A stretch of DNA of 39,002 nt from Nesterenkonia sphaerica. Lineage in GTDB: Bacteria; Actinomycetota; Actinomycetes; Actinomycetales; Micrococcaceae. The notes beneath the pieces were generated by a model that was not told the DNA's origin, ran no database searches, and was given only the letters and a program-made list of their open reading frames with translations. How positions within the stretch are numbered: position 1 is the stretch's first letter; each line of letters opens with the position of its first letter. A program made the translations under genes and the position numbers. The stretch is from contig NZ_VAWA01000019.1 of NCBI RefSeq assembly GCF_005771565.1, positions 1-39,002 of the forward strand, given 5' to 3'. This document shows, piece by piece, positions 1 to 8,871 of this stretch.

Positions 1-146
1 CCGGGGAGAGCCTCAACCGGGCAGGTGTCGCCGTGGAACCGATGACATGCCCACCCAACGCCTTCAACTCCGGGAAGAACCTCATAGAGCTCGAACCCGG
101 AGTGTGGCACCGAGTCGGCTACTCACTCGAGGCCTTCAACCTCTAA
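1..146 (+). CDS. Aldose 1-epimerase (mutarotase), 3' end only
   Basis: The frame is open from the window edge to a TAA at 144-146, giving the last 47 residues. The segment V-A-V-E-P-M-T-C-P-P-N-A-F-N-S-G followed by L-I-E-L-E-P-G is the conserved C-terminal strand of the GalM/aldose 1-epimerase family, which interconverts alpha and beta anomers of free sugars. The start and the catalytic His/Glu region lie outside the window. It is followed on the opposite strand by a ROK repressor and then xylAB, so xylose is a reasonable substrate (inference). Family assignment is confident from the C-terminal motif. Substrate is unknown. Confidence 0.8.
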   Translation, partial: GESLNRAGVAVEPMTCPPNAFNSGKNLIELEPGVWHRVGYSLEAFNL

Positions 147-212
147 AGCGCCGAGGCCTCAGGACCCGCGCCGGCCCAGCCGTCCGGCCCGGGTGCCCGG
201 CCTTACTGAGCC

Positions 213-299
213 CTGGCCACGGGCAACCGTCCACTTACCTCCTGACCACGGCCCACTCGCCACTGATTCCCTGGCCACGGCCCACTGGCCGAATATGCT
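213..299. repeat. Degenerate 29-bp tandem units
   Basis: Three units begin with CTGGCCACGG, CTGACCACGG and CTGGCCACGG at 213, 242 and 271, exactly 29 bp apart. The first ~12 bases are well kept and the rest drifts. The third unit runs into the 61-bp palindrome. They lie in the gap between two convergent genes, in which I see no coding sequence. Function is unknown. Confidence 0.5.
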
Positions 300-345
300 G
301 CTAATTACGCGCAAAATGACACGTTGAAGCGGCAGATTTGGCCAA
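285..345. repeat. 61-bp palindromic repeat, copy 1
   Basis: Two 22-base arms (285-306 and 324-345) form an imperfect inverted repeat around a 17-base loop (307-323). The arm core reads TGGCCGAATATGC. The same arms, arm length and loop length recur at 32851-32911, with a different loop sequence. Both copies sit between convergent genes. A REP-like element or a bidirectional terminator are the two obvious readings. There is no U-tract, so a classical terminator is not well supported. Confidence 0.7.
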
Positions 346-388
346 TGAGAGCCGGCGTGGGCTCAGGGCGTTTCGGGGTGCCGGTCCC

Positions 389-1675
389 TCAGCTGGTCGG
401 GACCCATGCCTCGGGGGCGTCGAGGACTGCGCGTAGCGCCCGCATTGCCCCTCCGCTGGTGGCAGGTGCCGGCCCCGTCCCCGATTCCCTGACCCGGAAC
501 TCCACCCAGCGGGCAGCAAGCACTCGACGCTGGAGCTGCTGTTCGATATGTGGGCGCAACAGGTCAGTCAACGGTCCGAACTCCCCGCCGAGGACCACGT
601 CGTGCACGTCCCATACATTCATCGCCCCCGCAAGCGCGATCCCCAGCGACCACCCGGCGCGACTGAGCGCCTCCTCGGCTTGAGTCTGCAGCTGTTCAGG
701 GTGCCCCAATCCGGACTTGACGAGGTAAATCAGGTCCTCTGCAGTGGCGGACGCTGGAAGTCCCGCAGCTTCTAGTAGAGCGTGTTTTCCAGCGTAAACC
801 TCCAGGCACCCATTGGAGCCGCAGCTGCAGTCCGGTCCAGATGGCTCTACCGAAATGTGCCCCAGCTCCCCGGCCCAGCCGTGCGGGCCCGCTTCCACGA
901 TCCCGTTGATGACCACCGCCGAGCCAATGCCCATCTGCGCAGAGACATAGAGGAACGTCTGTTCCTCACCGTCAACCTCGGTGAGTTCCTGGGCGACTGC
1001 CAACGCCGCCAGCTTGGCCTCATTGGCGACCCGGACACTTTGCCCAAACACACCTTCGGGCGCGGAGGCACATAACAGATCGACGACGTCGACGTCGATC
1101 CAGCCCAGGTTCGGCGCCAGGAGCAGGGAACGCTCATCCTCGGCGACCAAGCCCGGGAGCGCAAGGGTGGTGCCAACGACGGTTGCACCGGTGGCTCCGG
1201 CCTCTTTTGCGACCCGCACGGCCAAGTCGCCAGCTGCGCCAAGCACCTCCGCCGGGTCTGAGGACCGGAAGTCACCTTCCACCATCGCCTCGGCAAGCAC
1301 GCTGCCGGTGAGGTCAAGCACCCTGGCCGCCATGAAGTCCACATTGACCTCGACCCCGAGGCCCGCCAGGGTCCGCGGTGCGGGCATCAGTGGCACAGCC
1401 GGCCGACCTCGGGAGGGGCCGATGAGGGGGGAGCCTTCGCGGACAATCGCAGCCGCCAGCAGATCCTCCACCAAACGGGAGACTGTGGACCGGGTCATGC
1501 CGGTGCGGACAGAAAGGTCGGCACGGGAGAGAGGCTCGGTGGAGGCGAAGATCTCCTCAGTAATGAGCAGGAGGTTCGCCTCCCGCAGACTCTCCTGCCG
1601 CGCCCCCGGGCGTGCGAGGTCGCGGGTGGGTGAACGCCTGCCCAGGCGCGCCAACGAACCAGAACCGTTCCGCAT
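389..1675 (-). CDS. xylR: ROK-family transcriptional regulator, probable xylose repressor
   Basis: A 428-residue protein if started at the ATG (1675). An in-frame GTG at 1699 would add eight residues, and neither start has a clear ribosome-binding site. Residues ~35-82 form a winged helix-turn-helix (T-G-M-T-R-S-T-V-S-R-L-V-E-D-L). From ~100 the ROK fold follows, with the zinc motif C-S-C-G-S-N-G-C-L-E at 283-292 (C283, C285, C290) and G-E-L-G-H-I-S just before it. Length and layout match XylR/NagC-type repressors rather than sugar kinases. It is divergent from xylA across about 120 bp that hold a candidate operator. Role as xylose repressor is inferred from position. Family assignment is firm. 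Confidence 0.85.
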   Translation of the reverse strand: MRNGSGSLARLGRRSPTRDLARPGARQESLREANLLLITEEIFASTEPLSRADLSVRTGMTRSTVSRLVEDLLAAAIVREGSPLIGPSRGRPAVPLMPAPRTLAGLGVEVNVDFMAARVLDLTGSVLAEAMVEGDFRSSDPAEVLGAAGDLAVRVAKEAGATGATVVGTTLALPGLVAEDERSLLLAPNLGWIDVDVVDLLCASAPEGVFGQSVRVANEAKLAALAVAQELTEVDGEEQTFLYVSAQMGIGSAVVINGIVEAGPHGWAGELGHISVEPSGPDCSCGSNGCLEVYAGKHALLEAAGLPASATAEDLIYLVKSGLGHPEQLQTQAEEALSRAGWSLGIALAGAMNVWDVHDVVLGGEFGPLTDLLRPHIEQQLQRRVLAARWVEFRVRESGTGPAPATSGGAMRALRAVLDAPEAWVPTS

Positions 1676-1704
1676 CACAGACTTGATCTTAGCCCCCACA
1701 GCAA

Positions 1705-1727
1705 TTAGGTTTTATCTAGAAACAAAA
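1705..1727. promoter_or_regulatory. Candidate ROK (XylR) operator between xylR and xylA
   Basis: An AT-rich 23-base site in otherwise GC-rich DNA begins TTAG and ends AAAA, with GTTT (1709-1712) and AAAC (1720-1723) as inverted half-sites. It lies in the divergent promoter region of the repressor and xylA. TTAGTTT-type half-sites are known for XylR operators in Bacillus. Assignment here is inference. A loosely similar 23-mer lies at 10254-10276. Confidence 0.35.
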
Positions 1728-1800
1728 TGCGGGCCACGTCACACCTTCCCCATACTTGGTGGCCGCACAACGCCACACCCGAGCCTTTTGGAGGAACCCC

Positions 1801-2979
1801 ATGGCGTCTTCGCCTTCAGACTACAAACTGTCCTTCGGCCTTTGGACCGTCGGCTGGACAGCGCAGGACCAGTTCGGCTCCTCCTCTCGTCCTGCGTTCG
1901 AGCCCTGGGAATACCTGCCCAAGCTCAAAGAGGCCGGGGCTTCCGGAGTGACGTTCCACGATGACGACGTCGCCCCGTTCGGCACTGACGACACCGAGCG
2001 GGAGAAGTACTTCTCCCGGTTCAAAGAGGCGGCAGACCAGGTGGGCCTCAAAGTAGAAATGCTGACCACCAACACTTTCTCCCACCCCGTCTTCAAAGAC
2101 GGCGGACTGACCTCCAACGACCGGTCTGTCCGCCGGTTCGGCCTGCGGAAACTGCTGCGCAACGTGGACCGGGCAGCGGAGTTCGGTGCCGAGACGTTCG
2201 TCATGTGGGGCGGCCGCGAAGGCTCGGAGTATGACAACGCCAAGGACCTCAACGCTGCCCATGCTCGCTATGCAGAGGGCATTGACACGGTGGCCTCCTA
2301 CATCAAGGAGAAAGGCTACAACTTACGCATCGGCCTGGAGCCGAAGCCCAATGAGCCGCGCGGCGACATCCTTCTTCCGACTATCGGGCACGCACTAGGC
2401 TTCATCGCTGAGTTGGAACACGGTGACATTGTGGGGCTGAACCCAGAGACCGGACACGAGCAGATGGCGGGGCTGAATTTCACTCATGGCATCGCACAGG
2501 CACTCTGGGCCGGCAAACTGTTCCACATTGACCTCAACGGTCAGCGTTCGATCAAGTATGACCAGGACCTGGTGTTCGGCCATGGTGACCTGACTTCGGC
2601 TTTCTTCACCATTGACCTGCTGACCAATGGCTTTCCCAATGGTGGACCGACGTACGACGGCTGGCTGCACTTCGACTACAAGCCCTCCAGAACTGACTAC
2701 GTGCAGGGAATCTGGGACTCCGCCAGGGCTAACACCGAGATGGTCACCATGCTTGCCGACAAGGCGAAAGCCTACCGCGCTGACCCTGAGGTGCAGGCTG
2801 CGTTCGAGACGGCCGGCATCTTTGACCTGGCCGAGCCTACCCTTGCTGAAGGTGAGTCCCTCAGCGATCTCCTGGCGGATCCCTCAGCCTATGAGCAGTT
2901 TGACGTGGAAAAGGCAGCAGAACGGAACTTTGGCTTTGTGCAGCTGAACCAACTGGCGCTGAAGCACCTAATCGGCTGA
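1801..2979 (+). CDS. xylA: Xylose isomerase
   Basis: A 392-residue protein that converts D-xylose to D-xylulose in the cytoplasm. The length fits the short class I actinobacterial isomerases. The ATG at 1801 is preceded by GGAGGA seven bases upstream; an earlier in-frame start at 1756 lacks such a site. The catalytic segment [10 protein letters not shown] holds H53 and D56. The metal segment [13 protein letters not shown] holds E180 and K182. The histidine and aspartate ligands of F-H-I-D-L-N-G and F-G-H-G-D-L are also present. xylB follows after 45 bp, and the two are presumably co-transcribed under the divergent ROK repressor. Confidence 0.97.
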   Translation: MASSPSDYKLSFGLWTVGWTAQDQFGSSSRPAFEPWEYLPKLKEAGASGVTFHDDDVAPFGTDDTEREKYFSRFKEAADQVGLKVEMLTTNTFSHPVFKDGGLTSNDRSVRRFGLRKLLRNVDRAAEFGAETFVMWGGREGSEYDNAKDLNAAHARYAEGIDTVASYIKEKGYNLRIGLEPKPNEPRGDILLPTIGHALGFIAELEHGDIVGLNPETGHEQMAGLNFTHGIAQALWAGKLFHIDLNGQRSIKYDQDLVFGHGDLTSAFFTIDLLTNGFPNGGPTYDGWLHFDYKPSRTDYVQGIWDSARANTEMVTMLADKAKAYRADPEVQAAFETAGIFDLAEPTLAEGESLSDLLADPSAYEQFDVEKAAERNFGFVQLNQLALKHLIG

Positions 2980-3024
2980 GCCCCCAGACTGGACCGCCCG
3001 CACCACGCTACTAAAGGAGTTCCT

Positions 3025-4467
3025 GTGACGCTCGTCGCCGGCATCGATTCCTCCACACAGTCCTGCAAGGTGGTGATCCGGGAGGCCGACAGCGGACGGC
3101 TTGTCCGCTCCGGGTCCGCGCAGCATCCTGAAGGCACAGAGGTGGACCCACACGCGTGGTGGGAGGCGCTGCTTGGCGCGATCGACGCCGCAGGTGGGCT
3201 AGGCGACGTCGCCGCCGTTGCCGTGGGTGGCCAGCAGCACGGCATGGTGGCGCTAGATGCCTCCGGCGAGGTCATTCGTGACGCTCTGCTGTGGAACGAC
3301 ACCCGTTCCGCTGAGGCGGCGGAGCAGCTGGTCAATGAGTACGGAGAAGGAGCCAGGGGCAAAGCGACCTGGGCTCGGATGGTGGGCTCAGTCCCGGTGG
3401 CATCGCTGACAATCACCAAGCTGCGCTGGCTGGCAGATACCGAGCCGGAGAACGCGGGACGAGTCGCAGCCGTGGCTCTTCCTCACGACTGGCTGACCTG
3501 GAAGATGTCCGGCTCCCACCATCTGGCGGACCTGGTCACCGACCGTTCGGAGGCCTCGGGGACTGGGTACTTTGACCCGTCGACAGGTGAATACCGGTAT
3601 GAGCTGCTGGCCTGTGCTCTGCGGATACCTCAGGCGCAGGCTCGCAGCGTGGTGCTTCCGCGTGTGGCCGCTCCAGGGGAAGCTGTGGGCTCCGGCGACT
3701 CTTCACGCGGCTGGGGACACCTGGTACTGGGCCCCGGGGGCGGAGATAACGCCATGGGCGCGCTCGGGGTCGGGATGAGCACCGGGGATGTCTCTATCTC
3801 CCTCGGTACCTCCGGAGTGGTCGCCGCAACCTCCCCCACGCCGGTGCAGGACCCCACCGGGAAAATCGCCGGCTTTGCCTCCGCCACAGGGGAATTCCTG
3901 CCCCTGGCAGTGACGCTCAACGGCTCCCGGGTGCTCGACGGAGCCTGCCGGATGCTCGGGGTTAATCACCGCCAGTTGGCCACACTGGCGCTGGCTGCAG
4001 AGCCGGGAGCACATGGGATGACTCTGGTCCCGTACCTCGAGGGCGAACGCACCCCGAATCTGCCACACGCCACGGGCTCCCTCCTGGGCATGTCCCTGGC
4101 TTCGATGAACCCCCAGGACGTGGCCCGGGCTGCCGTGGAGGGGCTCTTGTGCCTAGTGGCCGACGGCCTCAAAGCGATGACCGATATGGGCGTCCCGGTG
4201 AACTCCATCCGGCTGATCGGCGGGGCGGCCAAGAACCCGGCCGTCCAGCAGATTGCACCGGCGATTTTGGAACGCGACATTTTGGTCCCGGGAGCCGGGG
4301 AGTATGTGGCCGACGGCGCCGCGCGTCAGGCCGCTTGGGTGCTGGCAGGCTCGGCCACCCCACCTGAATGGGAGACTTCTGAGGTCACCGTCTGCACTGC
4401 TGAGCCCACACAGTTCGTCCGCGAGCGCTACAGTCAACGCCGCCATCTCTTTGCCGAAGGCCGCTGA
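3025..4467 (+). CDS. xylB: Xylulokinase
   Basis: A 480-residue FGGY-family kinase that phosphorylates D-xylulose to xylulose 5-phosphate for the pentose phosphate pathway. The N-terminal ATPase-fold segment G-I-D-S-S-T-Q-S-C-K is at residues 6-15, followed by G-G-Q-Q-H-G-M-V (68-75) and L-W-N-D-T-R-S. The catalytic aspartate is D241 in G-G-G-D-N-A-M-G. The adenosine-binding region G-G-A-A-K-N-P lies near the C terminus. The start is GTG with AAAGGAG just upstream. It ends 30 bp from the convergent GH3 gene. Confidence 0.96.
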   Translation: MTLVAGIDSSTQSCKVVIREADSGRLVRSGSAQHPEGTEVDPHAWWEALLGAIDAAGGLGDVAAVAVGGQQHGMVALDASGEVIRDALLWNDTRSAEAAEQLVNEYGEGARGKATWARMVGSVPVASLTITKLRWLADTEPENAGRVAAVALPHDWLTWKMSGSHHLADLVTDRSEASGTGYFDPSTGEYRYELLACALRIPQAQARSVVLPRVAAPGEAVGSGDSSRGWGHLVLGPGGGDNAMGALGVGMSTGDVSISLGTSGVVAATSPTPVQDPTGKIAGFASATGEFLPLAVTLNGSRVLDGACRMLGVNHRQLATLALAAEPGAHGMTLVPYLEGERTPNLPHATGSLLGMSLASMNPQDVARAAVEGLLCLVADGLKAMTDMGVPVNSIRLIGGAAKNPAVQQIAPAILERDILVPGAGEYVADGAARQAAWVLAGSATPPEWETSEVTVCTAEPTQFVRERYSQRRHLFAEGR

Positions 4468-4497
4468 GCGGACGGACCTGAACCCACCGGATGCGTC

Positions 4498-6825
4498 TTA
4501 GATGATGTGCGCCGGGGTGACGAGGATCCTGGGGCCGTTGACCCGGCGGGTCTCCCCTACCAGGTTGATCTCCCCGGCCAGCGGCAAGTCACCGGCGGAG
4601 GGACCTATCCAGAGATCGATGATTCCCGGCTCAACGATCCTGGTGTAGTCCACCCCGCTGAATGCGAACCTGTCAGCGTGGACCCAGAAAGTGACCTTCT
4701 TAGACGCCCCCGGTGCCAATTCCACACGCGCATAAGACAGCAGCTGGCGGACCGGGCGTGCGACCTGGGCATGGCGATCGCCGAAGTAGAGCTGCACCAC
4801 CTCGGCGGCCGGGCGCCGCCCGGTGTTGTGCACCGTGGCCGAGACATTGACGGATCCGTCTACAGCCAGCTCAGCTGACTCCAGTTGAAAGTCGGTGTAG
4901 TGCACCGCGGAATAACTCAACCCGTGGCCGAAGGGGTACAGAGGTGTGGGATCCAGGTTGGAGACGCCCTGGCTGTTCTGGCCCAAGGGAGCTGCGATGT
5001 ATCCCGTGGGTTGGCCTCCGGGACGGGCCGGGACCCCAATAGGCAGGCGCCCGGTGGGCTCCACCGCCCCTGTGAGCAGGTCCGCCAGGGCGGGGCCGCC
5101 TTCCTCGCCGGGGAAGAATCCCTGCACGATGGCTGCGCACCTGTCAGCCACCTCGCCCAATGCGTAGGGACGTCCGGAGATCACCACCAACACCGTGGGG
5201 GTTCCGGTAGCCAGGACGGCCTCAACGAGCTCTTGCTGGGCACCCGGGAGCTTGAGGTCCTCCACATCGCAGCCCTCACCGGAGGTGCCGGCGCCAAACA
5301 TACCTGCCAGATCCCCCACGGTGACCACGGCGAGATCCGCCTCAGCTGCCGCGTTCGCAGCCCCGGCGATGTTGGCGTCGTCGTACTCCACAATGGGGCA
5401 GCCGGCCTCATGGGTGACGTGGGAGAGACGCTCACGCAGTGCGTCCAGAATCGACGGCATGGGAACGCCGATGCCCTTATGCGGGAACGTGCCCGCAGGG
5501 TACTTGGCCAGCACATGGTTAGGGAACGAATAACACCCCATCATGGTGCGCGGGTCATCAGCCGAGGGGCCGAGTACTGCCACGCGGCCCGCAGCGCTGG
5601 GGTCCAAGGGAAGGGTGCCGTTATTCTTCAGCAGCACCAGCGACTGTTGAGCCACCCTCCTAGCCAGAGCCCGGTTCGCATCAGAATCCAGATCTACAGC
5701 CTCGTCGATCTCCGGTTCCCAGCCGGGTTCGAGCATCCCCAGCTTGACCTTCTGCGTGAGAACCCGCCGCACCGAGCGGTCCAGCACGGCCTCTTCCAAC
5801 CGGTCTTCGCGAACTTGTGCGGCGAGGGTCCGGTACCCCCCGGTATGCGGCAACTCGATGTCCAGTCCCGCGGAGATCGCCAGCCGGGCGGCTTCCTCCT
5901 GATCGGCGGCGACCCGGTGCATCTTCTCCAGAAATGCCACCGACCAGTAATCAGCGACCACCGTGCCCTGGAAACCCCACTCCTGCCGCAGGACGTCGGT
6001 CAGCAGCCATTTCGAGGCCGCGGGTGCCTCACCGTCGAGATCCGAGTAGGAGTTCATCACCGAGCCGACCTGACCTTCCCGGAGAGCCATCTCAAAGGGG
6101 AAGAAAATCAGGTCCAGCAGTTCACGTCGGCCCATGTGCACCGGCGCGTGGTTCCGAGCTCCGCGTGAGGCTGCGTATCCGGCGAAGTGTTTCAGCGTGG
6201 CGATGACCCCCGCCGACTGGAGTCCTCTGACATATGCGGTGGCCAGCGTGCCGATGACGTAGGGATCCTCACCGATGGTCTCCTCAACCCGGCCCCAGCG
6301 AGGGTCGCGCACCACGTCGAGCACCGGGGCAAGCCCCTGGTGGACGCCGGTAGCTCCCATGTCCCGGCCGATCGCGGCCGCCATCTCCTGGATCAGCTCC
6401 GGATTGAAGGTCGCGCCCCAGGCGAGCGAAGTGGGGTAGACGGTCGCCTGATAGGCGGTATAACCCGTCAGGCACTCCTCATGAGCGATGGCCGGAATGC
6501 CGAAGCGGTTGCTCGCCATGATGGCGGCCTGGCGCTCACGCAGGTCCTTGGCGCCCTCCGCCACCGAGACCGGGGTGGTCCCATAGGTGCGCGTCAGGTG
6601 CCCCTCACCGTTGAGGATTTCCTCAGCGAAAGGGAGCTTACCGGAGGACATCGCCTCCTCCATCGGAGCTACCTCACCTTGAGATTCTTCCTCCTGACGC
6701 ATCTCCCAGTGCGAACCAAGCTGAGAGACCTTTTCCTCAAGTGTCATCCGCCCCAGGAGTGCTTCCACACGCTGGTCAACGGACAGCGAAGCGTCGTTCC
6801 ATGGTCCGGTCTCTGGCTGACCCAT
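4498..6825 (-). CDS. Glycoside hydrolase family 3, beta-xylosidase or beta-glucosidase
   Basis: A 775-residue GH3 enzyme with no signal peptide, so probably cytoplasmic. The N-terminal TIM barrel includes A-P-V-L-D-V-V-R-D-P-R-W-G-R (166-179) and L-K-H-F-A-G-Y (211-217). The nucleophile is D292 in G-T-V-V-A-D-Y-W. The (alpha/beta)6 domain and a C-terminal fibronectin-III-like domain follow. GAAGGAG precedes the ATG. It is the last gene of a leftward run with a sugar ABC transporter. The order binding protein, permease, permease, GH3 matches the known bxlEFG-bxlA xylobiose operons, and xylAB is next door, so beta-xylosidase is preferred. Family is certain; substrate is inferred. Confidence 0.93.
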   Translation of the reverse strand: MGQPETGPWNDASLSVDQRVEALLGRMTLEEKVSQLGSHWEMRQEEESQGEVAPMEEAMSSGKLPFAEEILNGEGHLTRTYGTTPVSVAEGAKDLRERQAAIMASNRFGIPAIAHEECLTGYTAYQATVYPTSLAWGATFNPELIQEMAAAIGRDMGATGVHQGLAPVLDVVRDPRWGRVEETIGEDPYVIGTLATAYVRGLQSAGVIATLKHFAGYAASRGARNHAPVHMGRRELLDLIFFPFEMALREGQVGSVMNSYSDLDGEAPAASKWLLTDVLRQEWGFQGTVVADYWSVAFLEKMHRVAADQEEAARLAISAGLDIELPHTGGYRTLAAQVREDRLEEAVLDRSVRRVLTQKVKLGMLEPGWEPEIDEAVDLDSDANRALARRVAQQSLVLLKNNGTLPLDPSAAGRVAVLGPSADDPRTMMGCYSFPNHVLAKYPAGTFPHKGIGVPMPSILDALRERLSHVTHEAGCPIVEYDDANIAGAANAAAEADLAVVTVGDLAGMFGAGTSGEGCDVEDLKLPGAQQELVEAVLATGTPTVLVVISGRPYALGEVADRCAAIVQGFFPGEEGGPALADLLTGAVEPTGRLPIGVPARPGGQPTGYIAAPLGQNSQGVSNLDPTPLYPFGHGLSYSAVHYTDFQLESAELAVDGSVNVSATVHNTGRRPAAEVVQLYFGDRHAQVARPVRQLLSYARVELAPGASKKVTFWVHADRFAFSGVDYTRIVEPGIIDLWIGPSAGDLPLAGEINLVGETRRVNGPRILVTPAHII

Positions 6826-6948
6826 GTGGTCTTCTCCTTCGTATGGTCATCGTTCAGTGGCCTGTCGTGGCGCTACTTTGGCTGAGAAACCGGCGCCGGA
6901 GCGGCAGAATGGGCCGCTGAGTCAACGGTGGTGGTGCGAGCAGATCAC

Positions 6949-7893
6949 TTACTTGCTGAATCCCGCGGTCAGGCCTGCCACGATGTAGCGCCTGCCCACA
7001 ACGTAAGCAATGAACAGAGGTACCGCCGAGAGCACCACCGCCGCCAGTGTGGCGGGGACGTCGATGCCGAACTGGCCCTGATACTCCCACAGTGACAGCG
7101 GCAGCACCCGCACATCACGGGACTGGGTGAGCACCAGCGGGAAGAGGAACCCGTTCCACACCTGAAGGGCCTGATAGATGCCCACTGTCATCAGTGCAGG
7201 TTTGGCCATAGGCAGTACCAGGGACCAGAGGATCTTCCATTCCCCGGCTCCGTCGACCCGCATGGACTCGAAGAGTTCGTTGGGGATATCACGCACAAAG
7301 TTCACGATGATGAGCACACTGAGCGGGATCGCGAAAGCAATTTGGGGCAGAATCAGCGCCCACAATGTGTCGTACAGGCCCAGCTGCCGGATCAGGTAAT
7401 ACACCGGGATGATGGTCGCCTGGACCGGGATGGCGATACCGAGGAGGATCAGTTGAAACAGCCTGGTTCCGCCGAATGAGGTCGAGCGCACGATGTAGTA
7501 GGCAGCCATGAGTGACAGTGCCAGCACCACAGCAACCGTGGAGGCCGTGACGACCACTGAGTTGAAGAAAAAGTGAAAGAAGTCGTTCTCGATAACCCGG
7601 ATAAAGGGGGCAATAGTGGGCTGCGAGGAGGGGATCAGCTGGTTGTTCGCCCGTAGATCCTGGCTGGTCCGGAAGCTGGTGATGACGATGTAATAGATCG
7701 GCAGAATGATGACCGCTAGCCACACCCATCCGAGAGTCCCCGCAAGGATGTTTGGCTTTTCACCGGTCTTGCGCCCCTGGGGCCGGCGGGCCGCGGGACG
7801 GGGCAGGCCGACGACGCCGCCGTCAGGTTGCTTCGGGTCCAGGGCGGTCCCGGCGGTGGGAATTCTGGATTCGGTGGATGCAGCGTGGGGCAT
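6949..7893 (-). CDS. Sugar ABC transporter permease, MalG type
   Basis: A 314-residue inner-membrane protein with about six hydrophobic segments after a cytoplasmic tail of ~45 residues. The EAA loop that contacts the ATPase reads E-S-M-R-V-D-G-A-G-E-W-K-I-L-W. The fold and length are those of MalG/CUT1 permeases. It starts three bases after the stop of the partner MalF-type permease, and the GH3 gene follows after 123 bp. No ATP-binding subunit is encoded in the cluster, so a shared MsiK/MsmK-like ATPase elsewhere is probable, as is common in actinobacteria (inference). Xylobiose or xylo-oligosaccharide is the likely cargo. Confidence 0.93.
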   Translation of the reverse strand: MPHAASTESRIPTAGTALDPKQPDGGVVGLPRPAARRPQGRKTGEKPNILAGTLGWVWLAVIILPIYYIVITSFRTSQDLRANNQLIPSSQPTIAPFIRVIENDFFHFFFNSVVVTASTVAVVLALSLMAAYYIVRSTSFGGTRLFQLILLGIAIPVQATIIPVYYLIRQLGLYDTLWALILPQIAFAIPLSVLIIVNFVRDIPNELFESMRVDGAGEWKILWSLVLPMAKPALMTVGIYQALQVWNGFLFPLVLTQSRDVRVLPLSLWEYQGQFGIDVPATLAAVVLSAVPLFIAYVVGRRYIVAGLTAGFSK

Positions 7894-7896
7894 AGG

Positions 7897-8823
7897 TTAG
7901 GCACCTGCCTTATCAGATTCCATTTTCGTGGACCCAGAAAACTTGTTGAGCAGCAAGGACATCGTGAGCCCGATCGCCACCAAAATGACGGCGATCACGG
8001 ATGCGTGGCCCAGGTTGTTGGCGCTGAAGCCGGTGATGTACATGTCCAGCGGAAGGATACGCACGGCGTTTTGTGGCTGCCCGCCGGTGAGCACGAAGAT
8101 CAGGTCAAAGTATGTCAATGACCCGACCAGCATCAACGTAGACGAAGTGATGATGGTATAGCGCAGCTGTGGCAACGTGATGGAAAAGAACTGCCGCACC
8201 CTGCCCGCACCGTCAATAGTGGCGGCTTCATACATATCGGCGGGAATCTGCCGGACACCGGCTTGGTAAAGGAGCGCGTGGAACGGTATGAAACACCAGC
8301 CGACGACGAAGATCATCACGTACATCACGATGTCGCTGTTGGACAGCCAGTCACTGGGGAGCCAGTCGAAGGGCAGTGCGGCAGAGATCCCATAGTAGGG
8401 ACTCAATAACGATTGAAAGGTCAGCCCGACTGCGACGGAGGAGAAGAGCAGGGGCAGGAAGTACAGCACTGATAGGAACGCTCGGTACTTCTGCTGACCG
8501 GCCATGAAAACCCCGAGCAGCAGGGCGATGGGCGCCTGGAAGAGATAGGAGCCGACGACGAAGATGAGGGTCAACGTCAGAGCGCGCCAGGTGAAGGGCC
8601 GATCGTTGATCACGGTGTCCCAGTTATCAGTACCCACCCAGGATGGAGATCCCAGTATGTTCCATTCCATGAAGGAAATGGCGAGCACTCCACCAAGGGG
8701 AACTAAGGCAAAGAGTCCGAAGAATAGGACTGCGGGAAGCGCCATCAGGAATGTCGGTCCCTGACGGCGCTTCCCATTCACCTTGCCCTGGGCGTTGACG
8801 ATGTGTGAGGCAATGGTAGTCAT
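7897..8823 (-). CDS. Sugar ABC transporter permease, MalF type
   Basis: A 308-residue CUT1-family permease with six predicted membrane spans. The EAA loop is E-A-A-T-I-D-G-A-G-R-V-R-Q-F-F-S, followed by I-T-L-P-Q-L-R. It pairs with the MalG-type permease immediately downstream to form the membrane channel of a sugar importer. The upstream solute-binding protein gene ends 48 bp away, consistent with one operon. Cargo is inferred as a xylo-oligosaccharide from the adjacent GH3 and xylose genes. Confidence 0.93.
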   Translation of the reverse strand: MTTIASHIVNAQGKVNGKRRQGPTFLMALPAVLFFGLFALVPLGGVLAISFMEWNILGSPSWVGTDNWDTVINDRPFTWRALTLTLIFVVGSYLFQAPIALLLGVFMAGQQKYRAFLSVLYFLPLLFSSVAVGLTFQSLLSPYYGISAALPFDWLPSDWLSNSDIVMYVMIFVVGWCFIPFHALLYQAGVRQIPADMYEAATIDGAGRVRQFFSITLPQLRYTIITSSTLMLVGSLTYFDLIFVLTGGQPQNAVRILPLDMYITGFSANNLGHASVIAVILVAIGLTMSLLLNKFSGSTKMESDKAGA

Positions 8824-8871
8824 GGAGCTCGACTCAGCTTCTTTCGCGTCGGCGCAGCAGCATCTGAAGGA

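Noticed and set aside
981-1964. Plus-strand 327-codon open frame over the ROK gene
   Set aside because: Low-complexity Ser/Arg/Thr-rich translation opposite a conserved regulator; a shadow frame.
4885-6168. Plus-strand 427-codon open frame
   Set aside because: Exact shadow of the GH3 gene; codon pattern and composition are those of the antisense strand in high-GC DNA.
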